Origin: JABDQW01 sp942492025
GTDB lineage: Bacteria; Pseudomonadota; Gammaproteobacteria; SZUA-229
Reading direction: 5' to 3'
Assembly: GCA_942492025.1 (NCBI GenBank)
Contig: CALODJ010000006.1
Location: 1 to 64,000, forward strand
DNA length: 64,000 nt
Under the pieces are notes generated by a model. It made no database searches. It saw only the letters and a program-made list of their open reading frames with translations, and had not been told where the DNA came from. The translations under genes and the position numbers were made by a program. Each line of letters starts with the position of its first letter. Positions within the stretch are counted from its first letter, which is position 1. Below, piece after piece: positions 37,521 to 46,792 of the stretch.

Positions 37521-39644
37521 ATGACATCACCGGCATCCACCAAGACCAGCTCCACATCGAATCAAGCGTTCGAATATCAGCCGGTCGAAGTACTCAAGGG
37601 TGTGGGTCCAGCCGTTGCGGCCAAACTGGAAAAGCTGGGAATCTACCGGGTGCAGGATTTGCTGTTTCATCTGCCACTGCGTTATGAGGACCGTACGCGC
37701 GTGGTGCCAATAGGTTCTCTGCGGCATGGTCAGCATGCGGTTGTCGAAGGCACCATCGAACGTGCCGAGGTGCGTTACGGCGGCAAACGACGAAGTGGGC
37801 GATCGTTATTGTGCCATGTGGCTGATGGCACAGGTTCGGTGCTGTTGCGTTTTTTCTATTTCAACGCGGCGCAACAAGCAAACCTGGTCGAAGGTGTACG
37901 TTTGCGTTGTTACGGTGAGGCTCGCAACGGTTATCATCAAGTGGAGATGGTGCATCCCGAGTACCGTCGACTGTTCGATCAACAGACAGCGGTGGTCGAG
38001 GAGGCCATGACGCCGGTGTACGCCAAGACTGAAGGTGTGCATCAGACACTGCTCAGGAATCTGGTTGACCAGGCCTTGCAAAGGCTTGGGGACGAACGCT
38101 TGCAAGAGTATGTCCCTGAAGCCATTCTTAAGCAACACGATTTTCCGGATCTACAGCAAGCCATACAGTTGCTGCACCATCCGCCACCTGACACGTCGCT
38201 CGATTTACTCGAACAGTGCCGGCATCCAGCGCAACAACGCATGATATTCGAAGAGTTACTCGCACATCAGTTGAGCCTGGTCCAGCTGCGCCAGCGTATC
38301 AAAAAAAAGCAGGCCGAGCCGTTGATACTTGCAACGCAGCAGCGCAAAAAATTTGAACAAGCACTGGCCTTTGAACTCACATCAGCGCAGCAGACCGTCA
38401 TCGGTGAAATTCTTGATGATCTCGCTAAATCTTCACCGATGATGCGACTGCTGCAGGGTGATGTGGGTTCGGGTAAGACAGTCGTTGCTGCCTGTGCGGT
38501 TCTGGCTGCGGTGACTTGTGGGAAACAGGCGGCGGTTATGGCGCCCACTGAAATTCTTGCCGAGCAGTTATATACCAACTTCTGCAACTGGTTCTCTGCC
38601 GATGTCTGTGTTTTGCTGACAGGTAAGGACAAGGGGCGGCTCAGAGAAAGCAAACTTGAGGCCATAGCAAAGGCAGAGGTACCCATTGTCATCGGTACAC
38701 ACGCCCTTTTTCAGCAGGATGTTGAATTCAACCGGCTCGCGTTGATCATTGTCGATGAGCAGCATCGCTTTGGCGTGCATCAAAGACTGGCGTTAACAGA
38801 CAAAGGCCGATTCAATGGTTTGATTCCACATCAGTTAATCATGACGGCGACACCAATCCCGCGAAGTCTGGCAATGACAGCCTATGCAGACCTTGACTAT
38901 TCCGTCATCGATGCCTTGCCACGCGGACGCAAACCGGTGTCGACCGTCGTTGTGTCCGAACAACGGCGGCAGGAAGTGCTCGATCGTGTGGCCAGAGCCT
39001 GCGCAGAGGGTGAACAGGCCTACTGGGTGTGTACTCTGGTCGAGGAATCCGAGGTTTTACAATGCCAGGCAGCCGAAGAGACCGCCATTAGCCTTCAGCA
39101 GTCTTTAACTGAACTGAACATTGGCCTGGTGCACGGGCGTATGAAGCAGGAGCAGAAGAACGACGTTGTCGATCAATTCAAGCGCGGCAATATCAACCTG
39201 CTGGTTGCGACAACGGTTATCGAGGTGGGTGTCGATGTGCCACAGGCCTCGCTGATGGTGGTCGAAAATGCTGAACGCCTGGGGCTGGCCCAGTTACATC
39301 AATTACGTGGCAGGGTTGGTCGAGGCACCAGACAAAGTGCCTGCGTGCTGATTTACAGCCCGCCGCTATCGGAGCGCGGCAGGCAGCGTCTGGCTGTGCT
39401 GCGTGAAACCAACAGCGGTTTTGTGATCGCGCAAAAGGATCTGGAGATGCGTGGCCCGGGTGAGGTGCTGGGAACGCGTCAGACGGGCCTGATGCAGATG
39501 CACATCGCCGACATCGTCAGGGACGAGCGCTGGTTAACCGTGGTCAATAGCGCATCACGTGAAATCTTGCTGAATCATCCAGACAAAGTCCAGCCACTGG
39601 TACGGCGATGGTTGGGGCATGCCGAGCGCTATGGCGCCGTGTGA
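37521..39644 (+). CDS. recG: ATP-dependent DNA helicase RecG
   Basis: Branch-migration helicase that regresses stalled forks. 707 aa, normal. The N-terminal wedge domain starts VEVLKGVGPAVAAKLEKLGI and includes DLLFHLPLRYEDR. Motif I is LLQGDVGSGKTVVAA near residue 311; motif II is VDEQHRFG near 412; MTATPIPRSLAMTAY is motif III; motif VI includes QLHQLRGRVGRG; the C-terminal MRGPGEVLGTRQTG is RecG-specific. Confidence 0.97.
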   Translation: MTSPASTKTSSTSNQAFEYQPVEVLKGVGPAVAAKLEKLGIYRVQDLLFHLPLRYEDRTRVVPIGSLRHGQHAVVEGTIERAEVRYGGKRRSGRSLLCHVADGTGSVLLRFFYFNAAQQANLVEGVRLRCYGEARNGYHQVEMVHPEYRRLFDQQTAVVEEAMTPVYAKTEGVHQTLLRNLVDQALQRLGDERLQEYVPEAILKQHDFPDLQQAIQLLHHPPPDTSLDLLEQCRHPAQQRMIFEELLAHQLSLVQLRQRIKKKQAEPLILATQQRKKFEQALAFELTSAQQTVIGEILDDLAKSSPMMRLLQGDVGSGKTVVAACAVLAAVTCGKQAAVMAPTEILAEQLYTNFCNWFSADVCVLLTGKDKGRLRESKLEAIAKAEVPIVIGTHALFQQDVEFNRLALIIVDEQHRFGVHQRLALTDKGRFNGLIPHQLIMTATPIPRSLAMTAYADLDYSVIDALPRGRKPVSTVVVSEQRRQEVLDRVARACAEGEQAYWVCTLVEESEVLQCQAAEETAISLQQSLTELNIGLVHGRMKQEQKNDVVDQFKRGNINLLVATTVIEVGVDVPQASLMVVENAERLGLAQLHQLRGRVGRGTRQSACVLIYSPPLSERGRQRLAVLRETNSGFVIAQKDLEMRGPGEVLGTRQTGLMQMHIADIVRDERWLTVVNSASREILLNHPDKVQPLVRRWLGHAERYGAV

Positions 39645-39732
39645 TTCCGCAGGCCCGAGCATGCGGGCTGGACTGGTATTTATCGTGCTCGTCGACTATT
39701 TATAGGTATAACATTTCTGATAGAAAAAACGG

Positions 39733-41622
39733 ATGATGGAACAGGCGCTGAACAACAACATAATGGCAGAACCGCTGAGGCCAGGCTACCAGTCCAGGGA
39801 TTTTACAGATCGCGTGATGCAGACCCAGGTGACACGCCTGATAGAAGGGTCGGGATTTGGTGGTCTCGTCGGTTTCATCATGGCAATCATCTGGGTTGTG
39901 CTGCTGTGGAATAAATTACCGCACGTCGTCCTCAGTGTCTGGCTGGGCTTCATGGCGTTGTTGTTTATCGTGCGCACTTTCATTACCTATTCGAGGATGT
40001 ATGATCCGGAACGAAAACGGGCTTATGTTGATTTCGCGCGCCGCTGGTACGTACTGGCCGTACTGATAACCGGCGCCGGTTGGGGAATAACATCAACCCT
40101 GATGTTCCCCTATGACCGACTTGAACAGGTCGTTCTCGCATTCATACTTGCCGGTGTTGCGGCCAGCGGTGTGACGCTGTCAAATGTTGCCTGGGTCTAT
40201 TCCGGTTTTGTCGGTCTTGCACTGGTGCCGTTAATCGTGCGCCTGTTCTACATTGGTGGCGAGGTCTATTATGCGCTATCGGCCATGACCGGTTTATTCA
40301 TGGTAGTCATGATACTGGCAGTGTATCGCATGTATCTGGCATCTTCCGATGCGCTCAGACTCGAATATACCAATGAGGCGCTTATCGATAATTTAACCCA
40401 GGTCAGTGTCGAACTGGAAGATATGAACAGAGAGCTCACGGATGAAATTGAAACTGTCAAACGTATGGAGAACGAACTGAAGCAGGCCAAGGAAAGAGCG
40501 GAAGAAATGAGCAGGGCCAAGGGTGAGTTTCTGGCCAATATGAGTCATGAAATTCGCACACCCATGAACGGTGTTATCGGCACCTTGCAGCTGTTGTCGG
40601 ATACCCGGCTGGAATCGGCACAAAAGGAGTATGTTGAAATAGCATGCAAGTCGGCGAACTCGCTGTTGGCCATTCTCAACGACATACTGGATCTGTCCAA
40701 GATCGAAGCGGGCAAGTTGAATATCGAGCTGATACCTCTGGATATGCGGGAGATCGTCGATGAGATAATCACCTTGCACAGCATGGCCGCTGAAGAGAAG
40801 GGTATACAGATTAGCGCTGATATTGATCAGCAGTTGCCACAGGTTGTAATTGGTGATCCGACACGCCTCCGCCAGATACTGGCCAACCTGGTTTCCAACG
40901 CGCTCAAGTTCACCGACACGGGTCATGTACTGGTGAAAATCAGGACAGTTGTGAGCGAAGGCAAGATGGCCGATGTGCGCGTGGCAGTCGAAGATACCGG
41001 CATTGGTATTGATGCGGACATCAAAGATGAATTGTTCAGCGAATTTACCCAGGCAGATGGATCGACGACGCGAAAATATGGTGGGACAGGTTTGGGTCTG
41101 GCCATTGTCAAACAGCTGGTCGAAATGATGCATGGCGAATTTGGCGTTGAGAGCGTGCCCGGGGATGGTTCGACATTCTGGTTCAGGATCCCGCTCGAAG
41201 TCAGCGATCTGCAACGGCTGCAACCGTCTGAGGATGATGATGCGCCGATAGCAATGCTCAATGGCCACGTTTTGCTGGTTGAAGACAACCCGATCAATCA
41301 GATGATAGCGCAGAAGATGCTGGAGAAAATCGGACTCGAATCTACACTTGCGGGTGATGGCCAGCAGGCTCTGGATATGCTGTCCCAGGGCTCGTTTGAT
41401 GCGGTATTAATGGATTGCCAGATGCCGGTAATGGATGGTTTCGAGGCTGCAAAGCGTATCAGGGAGCTGGATGCGTTTCATGAGCTGCCGATAATTGCGA
41501 TGACGGCGAATGTAATGGAGGGTGACCGCGAGAAGTGTCTCGACGCTGGCATGAATGATTATATCGGCAAGCCGGTGGTCGAAGCAGGCCTGAAAAAAAC
41601 ACTGTCTCGCTGGTTAAGCTAA
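39733..41622 (+). CDS. hybrid sensor histidine kinase with receiver domain
   Basis: 629 aa. Residues about 45-200 hold six or so membrane spans with no large periplasmic loop, so the sensor is probably membrane-embedded. A coiled coil (about 215-265) leads to the HisKA domain with NMSHEIRTPMNG and phospho-acceptor His272. The HATPase domain has the N box NLVSNALKFT, the G1 box EDTGIGI and the G2 box GGTGLGLAI. The C-terminal receiver domain (LLVEDNPINQMIAQKML) has the phospho-acceptor Asp561 in VLMDCQMPVMDG and the lysine in IGKPV. There is no Hpt domain or partner regulator nearby, so the target is unknown. Architecture is close to that of many orphan gammaproteobacterial kinases. Confidence 0.92.
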   Translation: MMEQALNNNIMAEPLRPGYQSRDFTDRVMQTQVTRLIEGSGFGGLVGFIMAIIWVVLLWNKLPHVVLSVWLGFMALLFIVRTFITYSRMYDPERKRAYVDFARRWYVLAVLITGAGWGITSTLMFPYDRLEQVVLAFILAGVAASGVTLSNVAWVYSGFVGLALVPLIVRLFYIGGEVYYALSAMTGLFMVVMILAVYRMYLASSDALRLEYTNEALIDNLTQVSVELEDMNRELTDEIETVKRMENELKQAKERAEEMSRAKGEFLANMSHEIRTPMNGVIGTLQLLSDTRLESAQKEYVEIACKSANSLLAILNDILDLSKIEAGKLNIELIPLDMREIVDEIITLHSMAAEEKGIQISADIDQQLPQVVIGDPTRLRQILANLVSNALKFTDTGHVLVKIRTVVSEGKMADVRVAVEDTGIGIDADIKDELFSEFTQADGSTTRKYGGTGLGLAIVKQLVEMMHGEFGVESVPGDGSTFWFRIPLEVSDLQRLQPSEDDDAPIAMLNGHVLLVEDNPINQMIAQKMLEKIGLESTLAGDGQQALDMLSQGSFDAVLMDCQMPVMDGFEAAKRIRELDAFHELPIIAMTANVMEGDREKCLDAGMNDYIGKPVVEAGLKKTLSRWLS

Positions 41623-41720
41623 TATGTACCAGTGTCAGGTGTACTAATTGCGACCCGATCTGACGGATACCAAACCGGGTTGAGATCTGAACTGACACAC
41701 CCAATACAAATTCAAAAACT

Positions 41721-41755
41721 ATTCACCACAGAGTCACAGAGGGCACAGAGAAAAG
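41721..41755. repeat. GCAGAG-type repeat unit (diverged)
   Basis: TTCACCACAGAGTCACAGAG followed by GGCACAGAG, of the same family as the units at 43453. It lies in the 485-base gap between the histidine kinase and ubiC. Confidence 0.6.
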
Positions 41756-41973
41756 CATTGTATTGTTAACTACGCCACAGGCACAGTTAACCAGGTAAAA
41801 CTCTGTGTCCTCCGCGCACCCTGCCGTCATGTTTTCATTATTACAACCACGTGGTGGTGATTTTATGTGCATCGGTACTGTCTGGCCTTATTGAGAGTAG
41901 ATGACAGTATTGTCTGATCAAATTCAGACGTTTACAGCTAATACCCACTCTGGTTTTTTTTCTCGTTTTCGCA

Positions 41974-42077
41974 TACGTTGTGGATTCAAAGATCAAGTGA
42001 GGGCTCGTCCATCTGGTGAGACCTGCGGGCGCCGTCCTGCGCCTGCTGCCGTGATCCTGGTGAGAAATGCGGGTTAA
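41974..42077 (+). mobile_element. fragment of second MITE family joined to the right end of the first
   Basis: About 41978-42029 carries the interior and one end of the family nested in copy B (GATCAAGTGAGGGCTCGTCC, GGTGAGACCTGCGGGC). It is joined directly to CCTGCGCCTGCT and GTGATCCTGGTGAGAAATGC, the right end of the first family, ending GGGTTA. The junction is the same as in copy B (8020-8035 read in reverse). Confidence 0.75.
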
Positions 42078-42108
42078 CGGTATCATGCGCTATGCAGATT
42101 AACACTTG

Positions 42109-42657
42109 ATGGAAATGAGCGGATTTTTTCTTCAGCAGCGCTGGTACCACCGTCGGCAACTGTTTTCCAGGCATGTGCCTGCCAATATACAGGCGTGGCT
42201 GTTTGATCCGGCCTCGCTGACAACGCGTTTGCGACAAAAATGTCACGCTGGCTTTCGCGTCGAGGTATTGTCGCAAACCCTGGAAAAGCCCCGACTCGAC
42301 GAGATCAAGGTGCTCGGCATGACGACAGGCAGCTATGCTTTGGTCAGGCAGGTTAGATTATGTTGCGCAGACTCATGCTGGGTCTATGCGCGCACAGTGA
42401 TACCGTTTTTCACACTCAGGGGTAAGCAACGTATCTATGCAAACCTGGGAACGCGGCCGCTTGGCGCAATGTTGTTTGCAGACCGGACCATGCAGCGGGA
42501 TGAGGTCATGATTACATTCTTGAGTGAGCGCAAATTACCGGCTGCGCTGGCTGTGCCCGGAGACGGTACGGTGTGGGGGCGGCGTTCGGTTTTCAAGGTC
42601 GGTGGCAAGCCCCTGCTGGTCAGTGAGTACTTTTTACCGGCATTGCTCGAAGATTAA
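42109..42657 (+). CDS. ubiC: chorismate lyase (UbiC)
   Basis: Makes 4-hydroxybenzoate from chorismate, the first step of ubiquinone synthesis. 182 aa, short family. Features: WLFDPASLTTRLRQKC near the start, VYARTVIP with the conserved active-site arginine, GTRPLGAMLF, WGRRSVF and the C-terminal LLVSEYFLPAL with its glutamate. The start is the ATG at 42109; the TTG before it is less likely. It is not beside ubiA here, and a repeat ends 32 bases upstream. Confidence 0.88.
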   Translation: MEMSGFFLQQRWYHRRQLFSRHVPANIQAWLFDPASLTTRLRQKCHAGFRVEVLSQTLEKPRLDEIKVLGMTTGSYALVRQVRLCCADSCWVYARTVIPFFTLRGKQRIYANLGTRPLGAMLFADRTMQRDEVMITFLSERKLPAALAVPGDGTVWGRRSVFKVGGKPLLVSEYFLPALLED

Positions 42658-42778
42658 CGCTGCCGGTTATTTCCTCTGCTGCAGAGGGCATCCTGCGGTT
42701 ATACCAGAAAAAAACATCGACCCTCAGGCTCCAGGCCGCGCGCAACTGATGGCAGCAACGGACGCGGCCCGCACCTGA

Positions 42779-43366
42779 CTACTGCTTTTCTGCCTGCTCA
42801 ATCACGCTCATTTTCTGAATAACAACGTCCGTTAGGGGCACGTCTTTGGGAAACGGGCTTCTGGCGCCGGTAGGTAGCTTGGCAATGCTATCCATCACAT
42901 CCATGCCGTCAACGACGCTGGCGAACACACAATAGCCCCAGCCGCGGGGATTTTTGCCGGTGTGATCAAGGAAATCGTTGTCGACGGTGTTGATGAAGAA
43001 CTGCATGGTGGCCGAGTCTGGATCATTGGTTCTCGCCATCGCAATCGTACCGCGCTTGTTTTTGAGGCCGTTATCCGCCTCATTCTTGATAGGCGCAAAG
43101 GTTTCTAATTTTTTGAGATCCTGCGTATATCCGCCACCCTGGTTCATAAAATTCTTGATGACGCGGTGAAATATGGTGCCATCGTATTTGCCGGCCTTGA
43201 CATAACGCAGGAAATTTTCGACGGTGACGGGTGCCTTGTCAGGGTACAGTTCGATGGTCACGTTGCCTTGCGAGGTTTCCATGCGCACCTTGGGGTTGGC
43301 GGCGAAGACGCTGCTGTTTGCTATCAGCAGCAGGGCAAAAGTACATGCAGTAAACAGTTTTTTCAT
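42779..43366 (-). CDS. ppiA: periplasmic cyclophilin-type peptidyl-prolyl isomerase
   Basis: 195 aa from the ATG at 43366, with a signal peptide (MKKLFTACTFALLLIANSSV, cleavage after FA-A near 22). The cyclophilin fold shows GNVTIELYPDKAPVTVENFL, YDGTIFHRVIKNFMNQGG (active-site FHRVI), ATMQFFINTVDNDFLD, and WGYCVFASVVDGMDVMD. As in bacterial PpiA, the region that has tryptophan in eukaryotic cyclophilins has a different residue (FLDHT), which usually gives weak cyclosporin binding. The longer upstream reading to 43396 is unlikely. Confidence 0.92.
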   Translation of the reverse strand: MKKLFTACTFALLLIANSSVFAANPKVRMETSQGNVTIELYPDKAPVTVENFLRYVKAGKYDGTIFHRVIKNFMNQGGGYTQDLKKLETFAPIKNEADNGLKNKRGTIAMARTNDPDSATMQFFINTVDNDFLDHTGKNPRGWGYCVFASVVDGMDVMDSIAKLPTGARSPFPKDVPLTDVVIQKMSVIEQAEKQ

Positions 43367-43452
43367 GATGGCCTCAGACAGAAATTTGAGCGTCAATCTA
43401 CCCTATTTCACGGTTTATGTCATGATGGTGGCCGCGTGGCGGGCAGAATTTT

Positions 43453-43534
43453 CTCACCGCAAAGACGCAAAGACGCAAAGGCTACTGGTGTGTTCACCGC
43501 AGAGGCGCAAAGACGCAGAGGAAATACAGGTGAG
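43453..43534. repeat. tandem GCAAAGACGCAAAG/GCAGAGGCGCAAAG units
   Basis: TCACCGCAAAGACGCAAAG and, after about 18 bases, TTCACCGCAGAGGCGCAAAG. Two direct units, then a palindrome of the GTAGGG type. No spacers of constant length, so not a CRISPR array. Confidence 0.8.
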
Positions 43535-43609
43535 GTAGGGTGCGCCGCGCGCACCACGCTGCAGCAACCAGGATTGTTGTGCTGATTTCGGTGCGCACGG
43601 CGCACCCTA
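43535..43609. repeat. stand-alone GTAGGGTGCGCC palindrome
   Basis: GTAGGGTGCGCCGCGCGCAC on the left, GTGCGCACGGCGCACCCTAG on the right. It lies in the ppiA-tetR gap. Further diverged GCAGAG units follow at about 43625-43645 and 43733-43800. Confidence 0.85.
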
Positions 43610-43732
43610 GGGTGCTGATGTGGTCACAGCAGAGGCGCTGAGGAAATACAGGGTTTGTTACCGATGTTGTTCTGGGAAGCGGCCCGAGGAATTCAGCGTA
43701 CAGGCAACCCGCAGCAACAGCACTAACCCTCA

Positions 43733-43800
43733 ACTCTCCGCGCCTCTGCGGTTAATCAAGAGATCGGCTTTACGACCTTTGCGTCTTTGTGGTGTTAACC
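43733..43800. repeat. inverted GCAGAG/GCAAAG-type units overlapping the tetR end
   Basis: CCGCGCCTCTGCGGTTAATC and CCTTTGCGTCTTTGTGGTG, with a final TTAACC. The TTA at 43795-43797 is the stop of the tetR gene on the minus strand. Confidence 0.7.
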
Positions 43801-44436
43801 GCTGATCACGGCCTTGCGCGATAAATGTGATTTTTCGATACCCAGCGCTCGCAGGAACAGGCGTACCAGCTCATGGCTGAGTTCATCCAGGCTCACGTCG
43901 ACCAGCCTGTCTTCCGGTTGCAGGTGTTTCTGTATCAAGGCTTCGCGCAGCATGCCCTGGAACATGAGTCCGGCCGTCAATATGGTGATTTCCCTGTTGG
44001 GTCTGTCATAAGGCAGGCTTTCGTTGAGGCTGAATTCGATGAAGTCGGTGAAGCTCTTCCATCGGTTCTGGAAGAAATCGCTGGTGGCGGGATTGCGATC
44101 GAGCAGGCTGTGCAATTCTATTCGCAACAGATCAGGGTTTTCCTGAAAACTGTTGATATACACCTGGGTCATTCCGGTGAGTATGTCTTCAAAGCTGGTG
44201 CCGCTATTGATAACAGTCTGGACATAACTTTCACGCTGCGCCGACATTTCGTGAAGAACGGCATCGTACAACAGTTGCTTGGATTTGAAATGGCGGTAGA
44301 GTATCGCCGGGCTGACCGCGACTTCACGTGCAATTTCGTCGATGGAAACGCCGTGATAGCCCTTGTCGGCAAACAGTCGTTGTGCAGCCTTGAGGATGGA
44401 TTCTCTGCGTTCAGGACCTGGGAGACGGACACTCAT
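43795..44436 (-). CDS. TetR/AcrR family transcriptional regulator
   Basis: 213 aa. The N-terminal helix-turn-helix: RRESILKAAQRLFADKGYHG, VSIDEIAREVAVSPAILYRH, FKSKQLLYDAV. The C-terminal ligand/dimer domain is variable (about residues 60-210). The ATG at 44436 has GGGAG 7 nt upstream. Its target is not known; the adjacent tusA-like and Rieske genes are on the same strand and could be in the regulon. The stop lies in a repeat unit, so the last residues may have been changed by the repeat. Confidence 0.9.
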   Translation of the reverse strand: MSVRLPGPERRESILKAAQRLFADKGYHGVSIDEIAREVAVSPAILYRHFKSKQLLYDAVLHEMSAQRESYVQTVINSGTSFEDILTGMTQVYINSFQENPDLLRIELHSLLDRNPATSDFFQNRWKSFTDFIEFSLNESLPYDRPNREITILTAGLMFQGMLREALIQKHLQPEDRLVDVSLDELSHELVRLFLRALGIEKSHLSRKAVISG

Positions 44437-44478
44437 ACACAATCTCCCTGGTCCTGAAATTTTCCTTGTTGCTGATGA

Positions 44479-44712
44479 TCAGGCGGCCTTCTTGATCAAG
44501 AACGTGAACTTGCCTTCTTCTTCGCCGCTTGACAGCAGCTCGTTACCTGTCTGTTTGCAAAAGGCTTCAAAATCTTTAACTGAGCCCGGATCTGTGGCGA
44601 TAATTCTGAGGGTCTGGCCATTATCCATGCCAGAGATGGCTTTTTTTGCCCTCAAGATCGGAAGGGGGCAGTTCAAGCCTGTTGCGTCGAGTTCGCTATC
44701 AAAGTCACTCAT
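44479..44712 (-). CDS. TusA-family sulfur-carrier protein
   Basis: 77 aa. The N-terminus LDATGLNCPLPILRAKKAI has the TusA CPxP motif with the active cysteine near residue 15. The C-terminus, GNELLSSGEEEGKFTFLIKK, fits the TusA/YeeD/SirA fold. TusA relays sulfur for tRNA 2-thiouridine; related proteins act in sulfur oxidation, so the exact role is open. The start at 44712 is in the usual family position; the reading to 44862 is not supported. A weak SD (GAGAGGACTAACC) precedes it. Confidence 0.9.
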   Translation of the reverse strand: MSDFDSELDATGLNCPLPILRAKKAISGMDNGQTLRIIATDPGSVKDFEAFCKQTGNELLSSGEEEGKFTFLIKKAA

Positions 44713-44907
44713 GGTTAGTCCTCTCAAATATAAAAAATATGGTAATTTTTGCTTACCTAAGTAAACGTTCACTAACATACGCCGATACGGTAATGCTGTC
44801 AAGATCGTCATGCCTTGCACACGCCGGCGGGGTAGTTGTTTTGACCAGAATCCAGCGAGCACAGAACCCTGCAGCTTTTGCCAGATGCTGCTCCTGCACG
44901 TAAGTTA

Positions 44908-44935
44908 ATAACCTCTGCGTCTCTGCGGTGAAAAA
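44908..44935. repeat. GCAGAG-type unit
   Basis: AATAACCTCTGCGTCTCTGC and GGTGAAAAATG, the reverse form of the family at 43453. It occupies part of the 246-base gap between the tusA-like gene and the Rieske gene. Nothing else is seen there. Confidence 0.65.
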
Positions 44936-44958
44936 TGCCTTGCCAACTGACAAAGCTT

Positions 44959-45291
44959 TTAAAGCCGGGCACCTATTTTTCCGTCTTCAATCACCAGTTC
45001 CACCGGCTGCAGGCTATCGCCGATGCACGGGCCGGCAACGCATTGACCGCTATCGATCTCGAACAATGCGTCGTGGGTGGAACACTGTATGAACATATTG
45101 TCCATGTCGAGAAACTGATCTTCCTGCCAGTCCAGGTTGGCGCCTGTGTGTGGGCAACTGTTTATATAGGCGGTGAAGACACCATCCTTGTGCACCACAA
45201 ACAGGGGAATCGTGTTGCGCCCCTGTTTGAGTTCAAATGACTTTGAGCCAGGATCACTGATTTCAGCGGTGTTACACAGGGGGAATATCAT
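44959..45291 (-). CDS. Rieske [2Fe-2S] ferredoxin-like protein
   Basis: 110 aa, soluble. The Rieske cluster ligands are present: CPHTGANLDW (Cys-x-His) and CSTHDALFEIDSGQCVAGPC (Cys-x2-His), with the C-terminal part GDSLQPVELVIEDGKI closing the fold. It resembles the small subunits of ring-hydroxylating oxygenases or NirD-like proteins, and many gammaproteobacteria have such a lone Rieske protein of unknown partner. It is upstream of the tusA-like gene on the same strand. Confidence 0.88.
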   Translation of the reverse strand: MIFPLCNTAEISDPGSKSFELKQGRNTIPLFVVHKDGVFTAYINSCPHTGANLDWQEDQFLDMDNMFIQCSTHDALFEIDSGQCVAGPCIGDSLQPVELVIEDGKIGARL

Positions 45292-45377
45292 GAGCGTTTC
45301 TGTGACATCGTTCGGCTTGTAAAGTAAGATTCGTACATTTCAACCAGGGCAACATTATAACGCAGAGACGTTGTTCC

Positions 45378-45467
45378 TAACCCGCATTTCTGACCAGGGG
45401 GCGAGATGATCACGAAGAGGTTCACAGATCTAGTGAGGGCTGGTCCACCGGGTGAGAAATACGGGTT
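45378..45467. mobile_element. internally deleted copy of the second MITE family
   Basis: TAACCCGCATTTCTGACCAG on the left and GGTGAGAAATACGGGTT on the right. Its interior joins parts seen at both ends of the nested copy at 8030-8194 (GGGGGCGAGATGATCACG and TAGTGAGGGCTGGTCCACC). It lies just before rmuC; the start codon of rmuC is 17 bases further on. Confidence 0.7.
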
Positions 45468-45484
45468 GAAGGTATGGCCCACCC

Positions 45485-46666
45485 ATGAATGAAATAGTTA
45501 TTTGGCTGATTCTGGTACTGATCGCTGTGGTGGTTGTTGGCCTGTTGATGATTGGCGCTCGACTGATGCGCATGCAGGGTCAGACAGATTCGCAGTCCAG
45601 GCAGTTCGAGAACATCAAGGACCAGCAGTCACAATCACGTGAAGCACAGTTAAAAAGCCTGGCCGAGATGCAGGCTAAACTTGAACAGCGTTTTGGTGAT
45701 ATGCAGCACGGCATAGAGAAGCGTCTCGGAGAAATGTCACAAACCAGCATAGAGCGGCTGGCCCGGTCCAATGACCAGATTCAGGAGACATTGCACAAGC
45801 GGCTGACCGAAATCAGCGGCCAGGTGGAAACGCGGCTGAATAAAGGCTTTGAAAAAACCAACGAGACCTTTACCGACGTTGTCAAACGTCTCGCGTTAAT
45901 CGATGAAGCGCAGAAAAAAATCACCGAGCTGTCGTCCAGTGTTGTCAGTTTGCAGGAGGTTCTGAATGACAAGCGCTCGCGCGGTGCGTTTGGTGAAGCG
46001 CAAATGATGCTTCAGGTGCGTAATGTTTTACCGGAGAACAGTTTTCAAGAACAATACAAACTGTCGAACGATGCGCGTGTTGACTGCATGCTGTTCCTGC
46101 CGGAGCCCACGGGTAATCTGGCCATCGATGCCAAGTTTCCTCTGGATTCCTACAAAATCATGCTGGATCCGGACACCCCGCAACTCGATCGTGTCAATGC
46201 TGAGCGGCAGTTCAAACAGGACATCAAGAAGCACATCAACGACATTGCCGAAAAATACATCATTCCGGGGGAGACATCCGATGGCGCCCTGATGTTCATC
46301 CCGGCAGAAGCCGTGTTTGCCGAAATACACGCACATCAGCCTGAACTGGTTGAAGAGGCACAGCGACGACACGTATGGATGGTTTCACCGACAACGATGA
46401 TGGCCGTACTGACAACAGCACGGGCGGTCTTGAAGGATTCTGCCACGAGGAAACAGGTGCACCTGATTCAGGAACATCTGATCAGATTGTCCAGTGATTT
46501 TGATCGTTTCAGGAAACGGATGGACAATCTGTCCAAACACATTCAACAGGCCAACAAGGATGTTGAAGAAGTGAATACTTCGGCACGCAAGATCAGCAGC
46601 CGCTTCGAGAAAATCGAAAAAGTTGAATTGCACGATGAAGATGATATCGAAATGATTGAGCAATAA
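45485..46666 (+). CDS. rmuC: DNA recombination protein RmuC
   Basis: 393 aa. One N-terminal membrane span (IVIWLILVLIAVVVVGLLMI), a long coiled coil (about 35-165, rich in Gln/Glu), then the conserved nuclease-like domain (RGAFGEAQMMLQVRN, DCMLFLPEPTGNLAIDAKFPLDSY, DGALMFIPAEAVFAEIHAHQPEL). The DAKFP stretch carries the PD-(D/E)XK-like core. RmuC limits DNA inversions between inverted repeats in E. coli, which may matter in a genome this rich in palindromes (inference). Confidence 0.93.
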   Translation: MNEIVIWLILVLIAVVVVGLLMIGARLMRMQGQTDSQSRQFENIKDQQSQSREAQLKSLAEMQAKLEQRFGDMQHGIEKRLGEMSQTSIERLARSNDQIQETLHKRLTEISGQVETRLNKGFEKTNETFTDVVKRLALIDEAQKKITELSSSVVSLQEVLNDKRSRGAFGEAQMMLQVRNVLPENSFQEQYKLSNDARVDCMLFLPEPTGNLAIDAKFPLDSYKIMLDPDTPQLDRVNAERQFKQDIKKHINDIAEKYIIPGETSDGALMFIPAEAVFAEIHAHQPELVEEAQRRHVWMVSPTTMMAVLTTARAVLKDSATRKQVHLIQEHLIRLSSDFDRFRKRMDNLSKHIQQANKDVEEVNTSARKISSRFEKIEKVELHDEDDIEMIEQ

Positions 46667-46792
46667 GCCATGAGCGCTAAAACCCGGTATCTGATCCCAC
46701 AGCATTGTCATTATCACCTGACCGAAATGCGGGCTAGCATCGGTCCACTAATACTGGTCTTCCGGGTTCTTGTGCCGTGATGAAATAGGTGA

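Noticed and set aside
43453..43534. Possible CRISPR array from repeated GCAAAG/GCAGAG units
   Set aside because: Units vary, spacing is irregular, both orientations occur, and no cas gene is present.
44713..44862. N-terminal extension of the TusA-like frame
   Set aside because: TusA proteins start at the MSDF-type N-terminus; the extension has no conserved feature.
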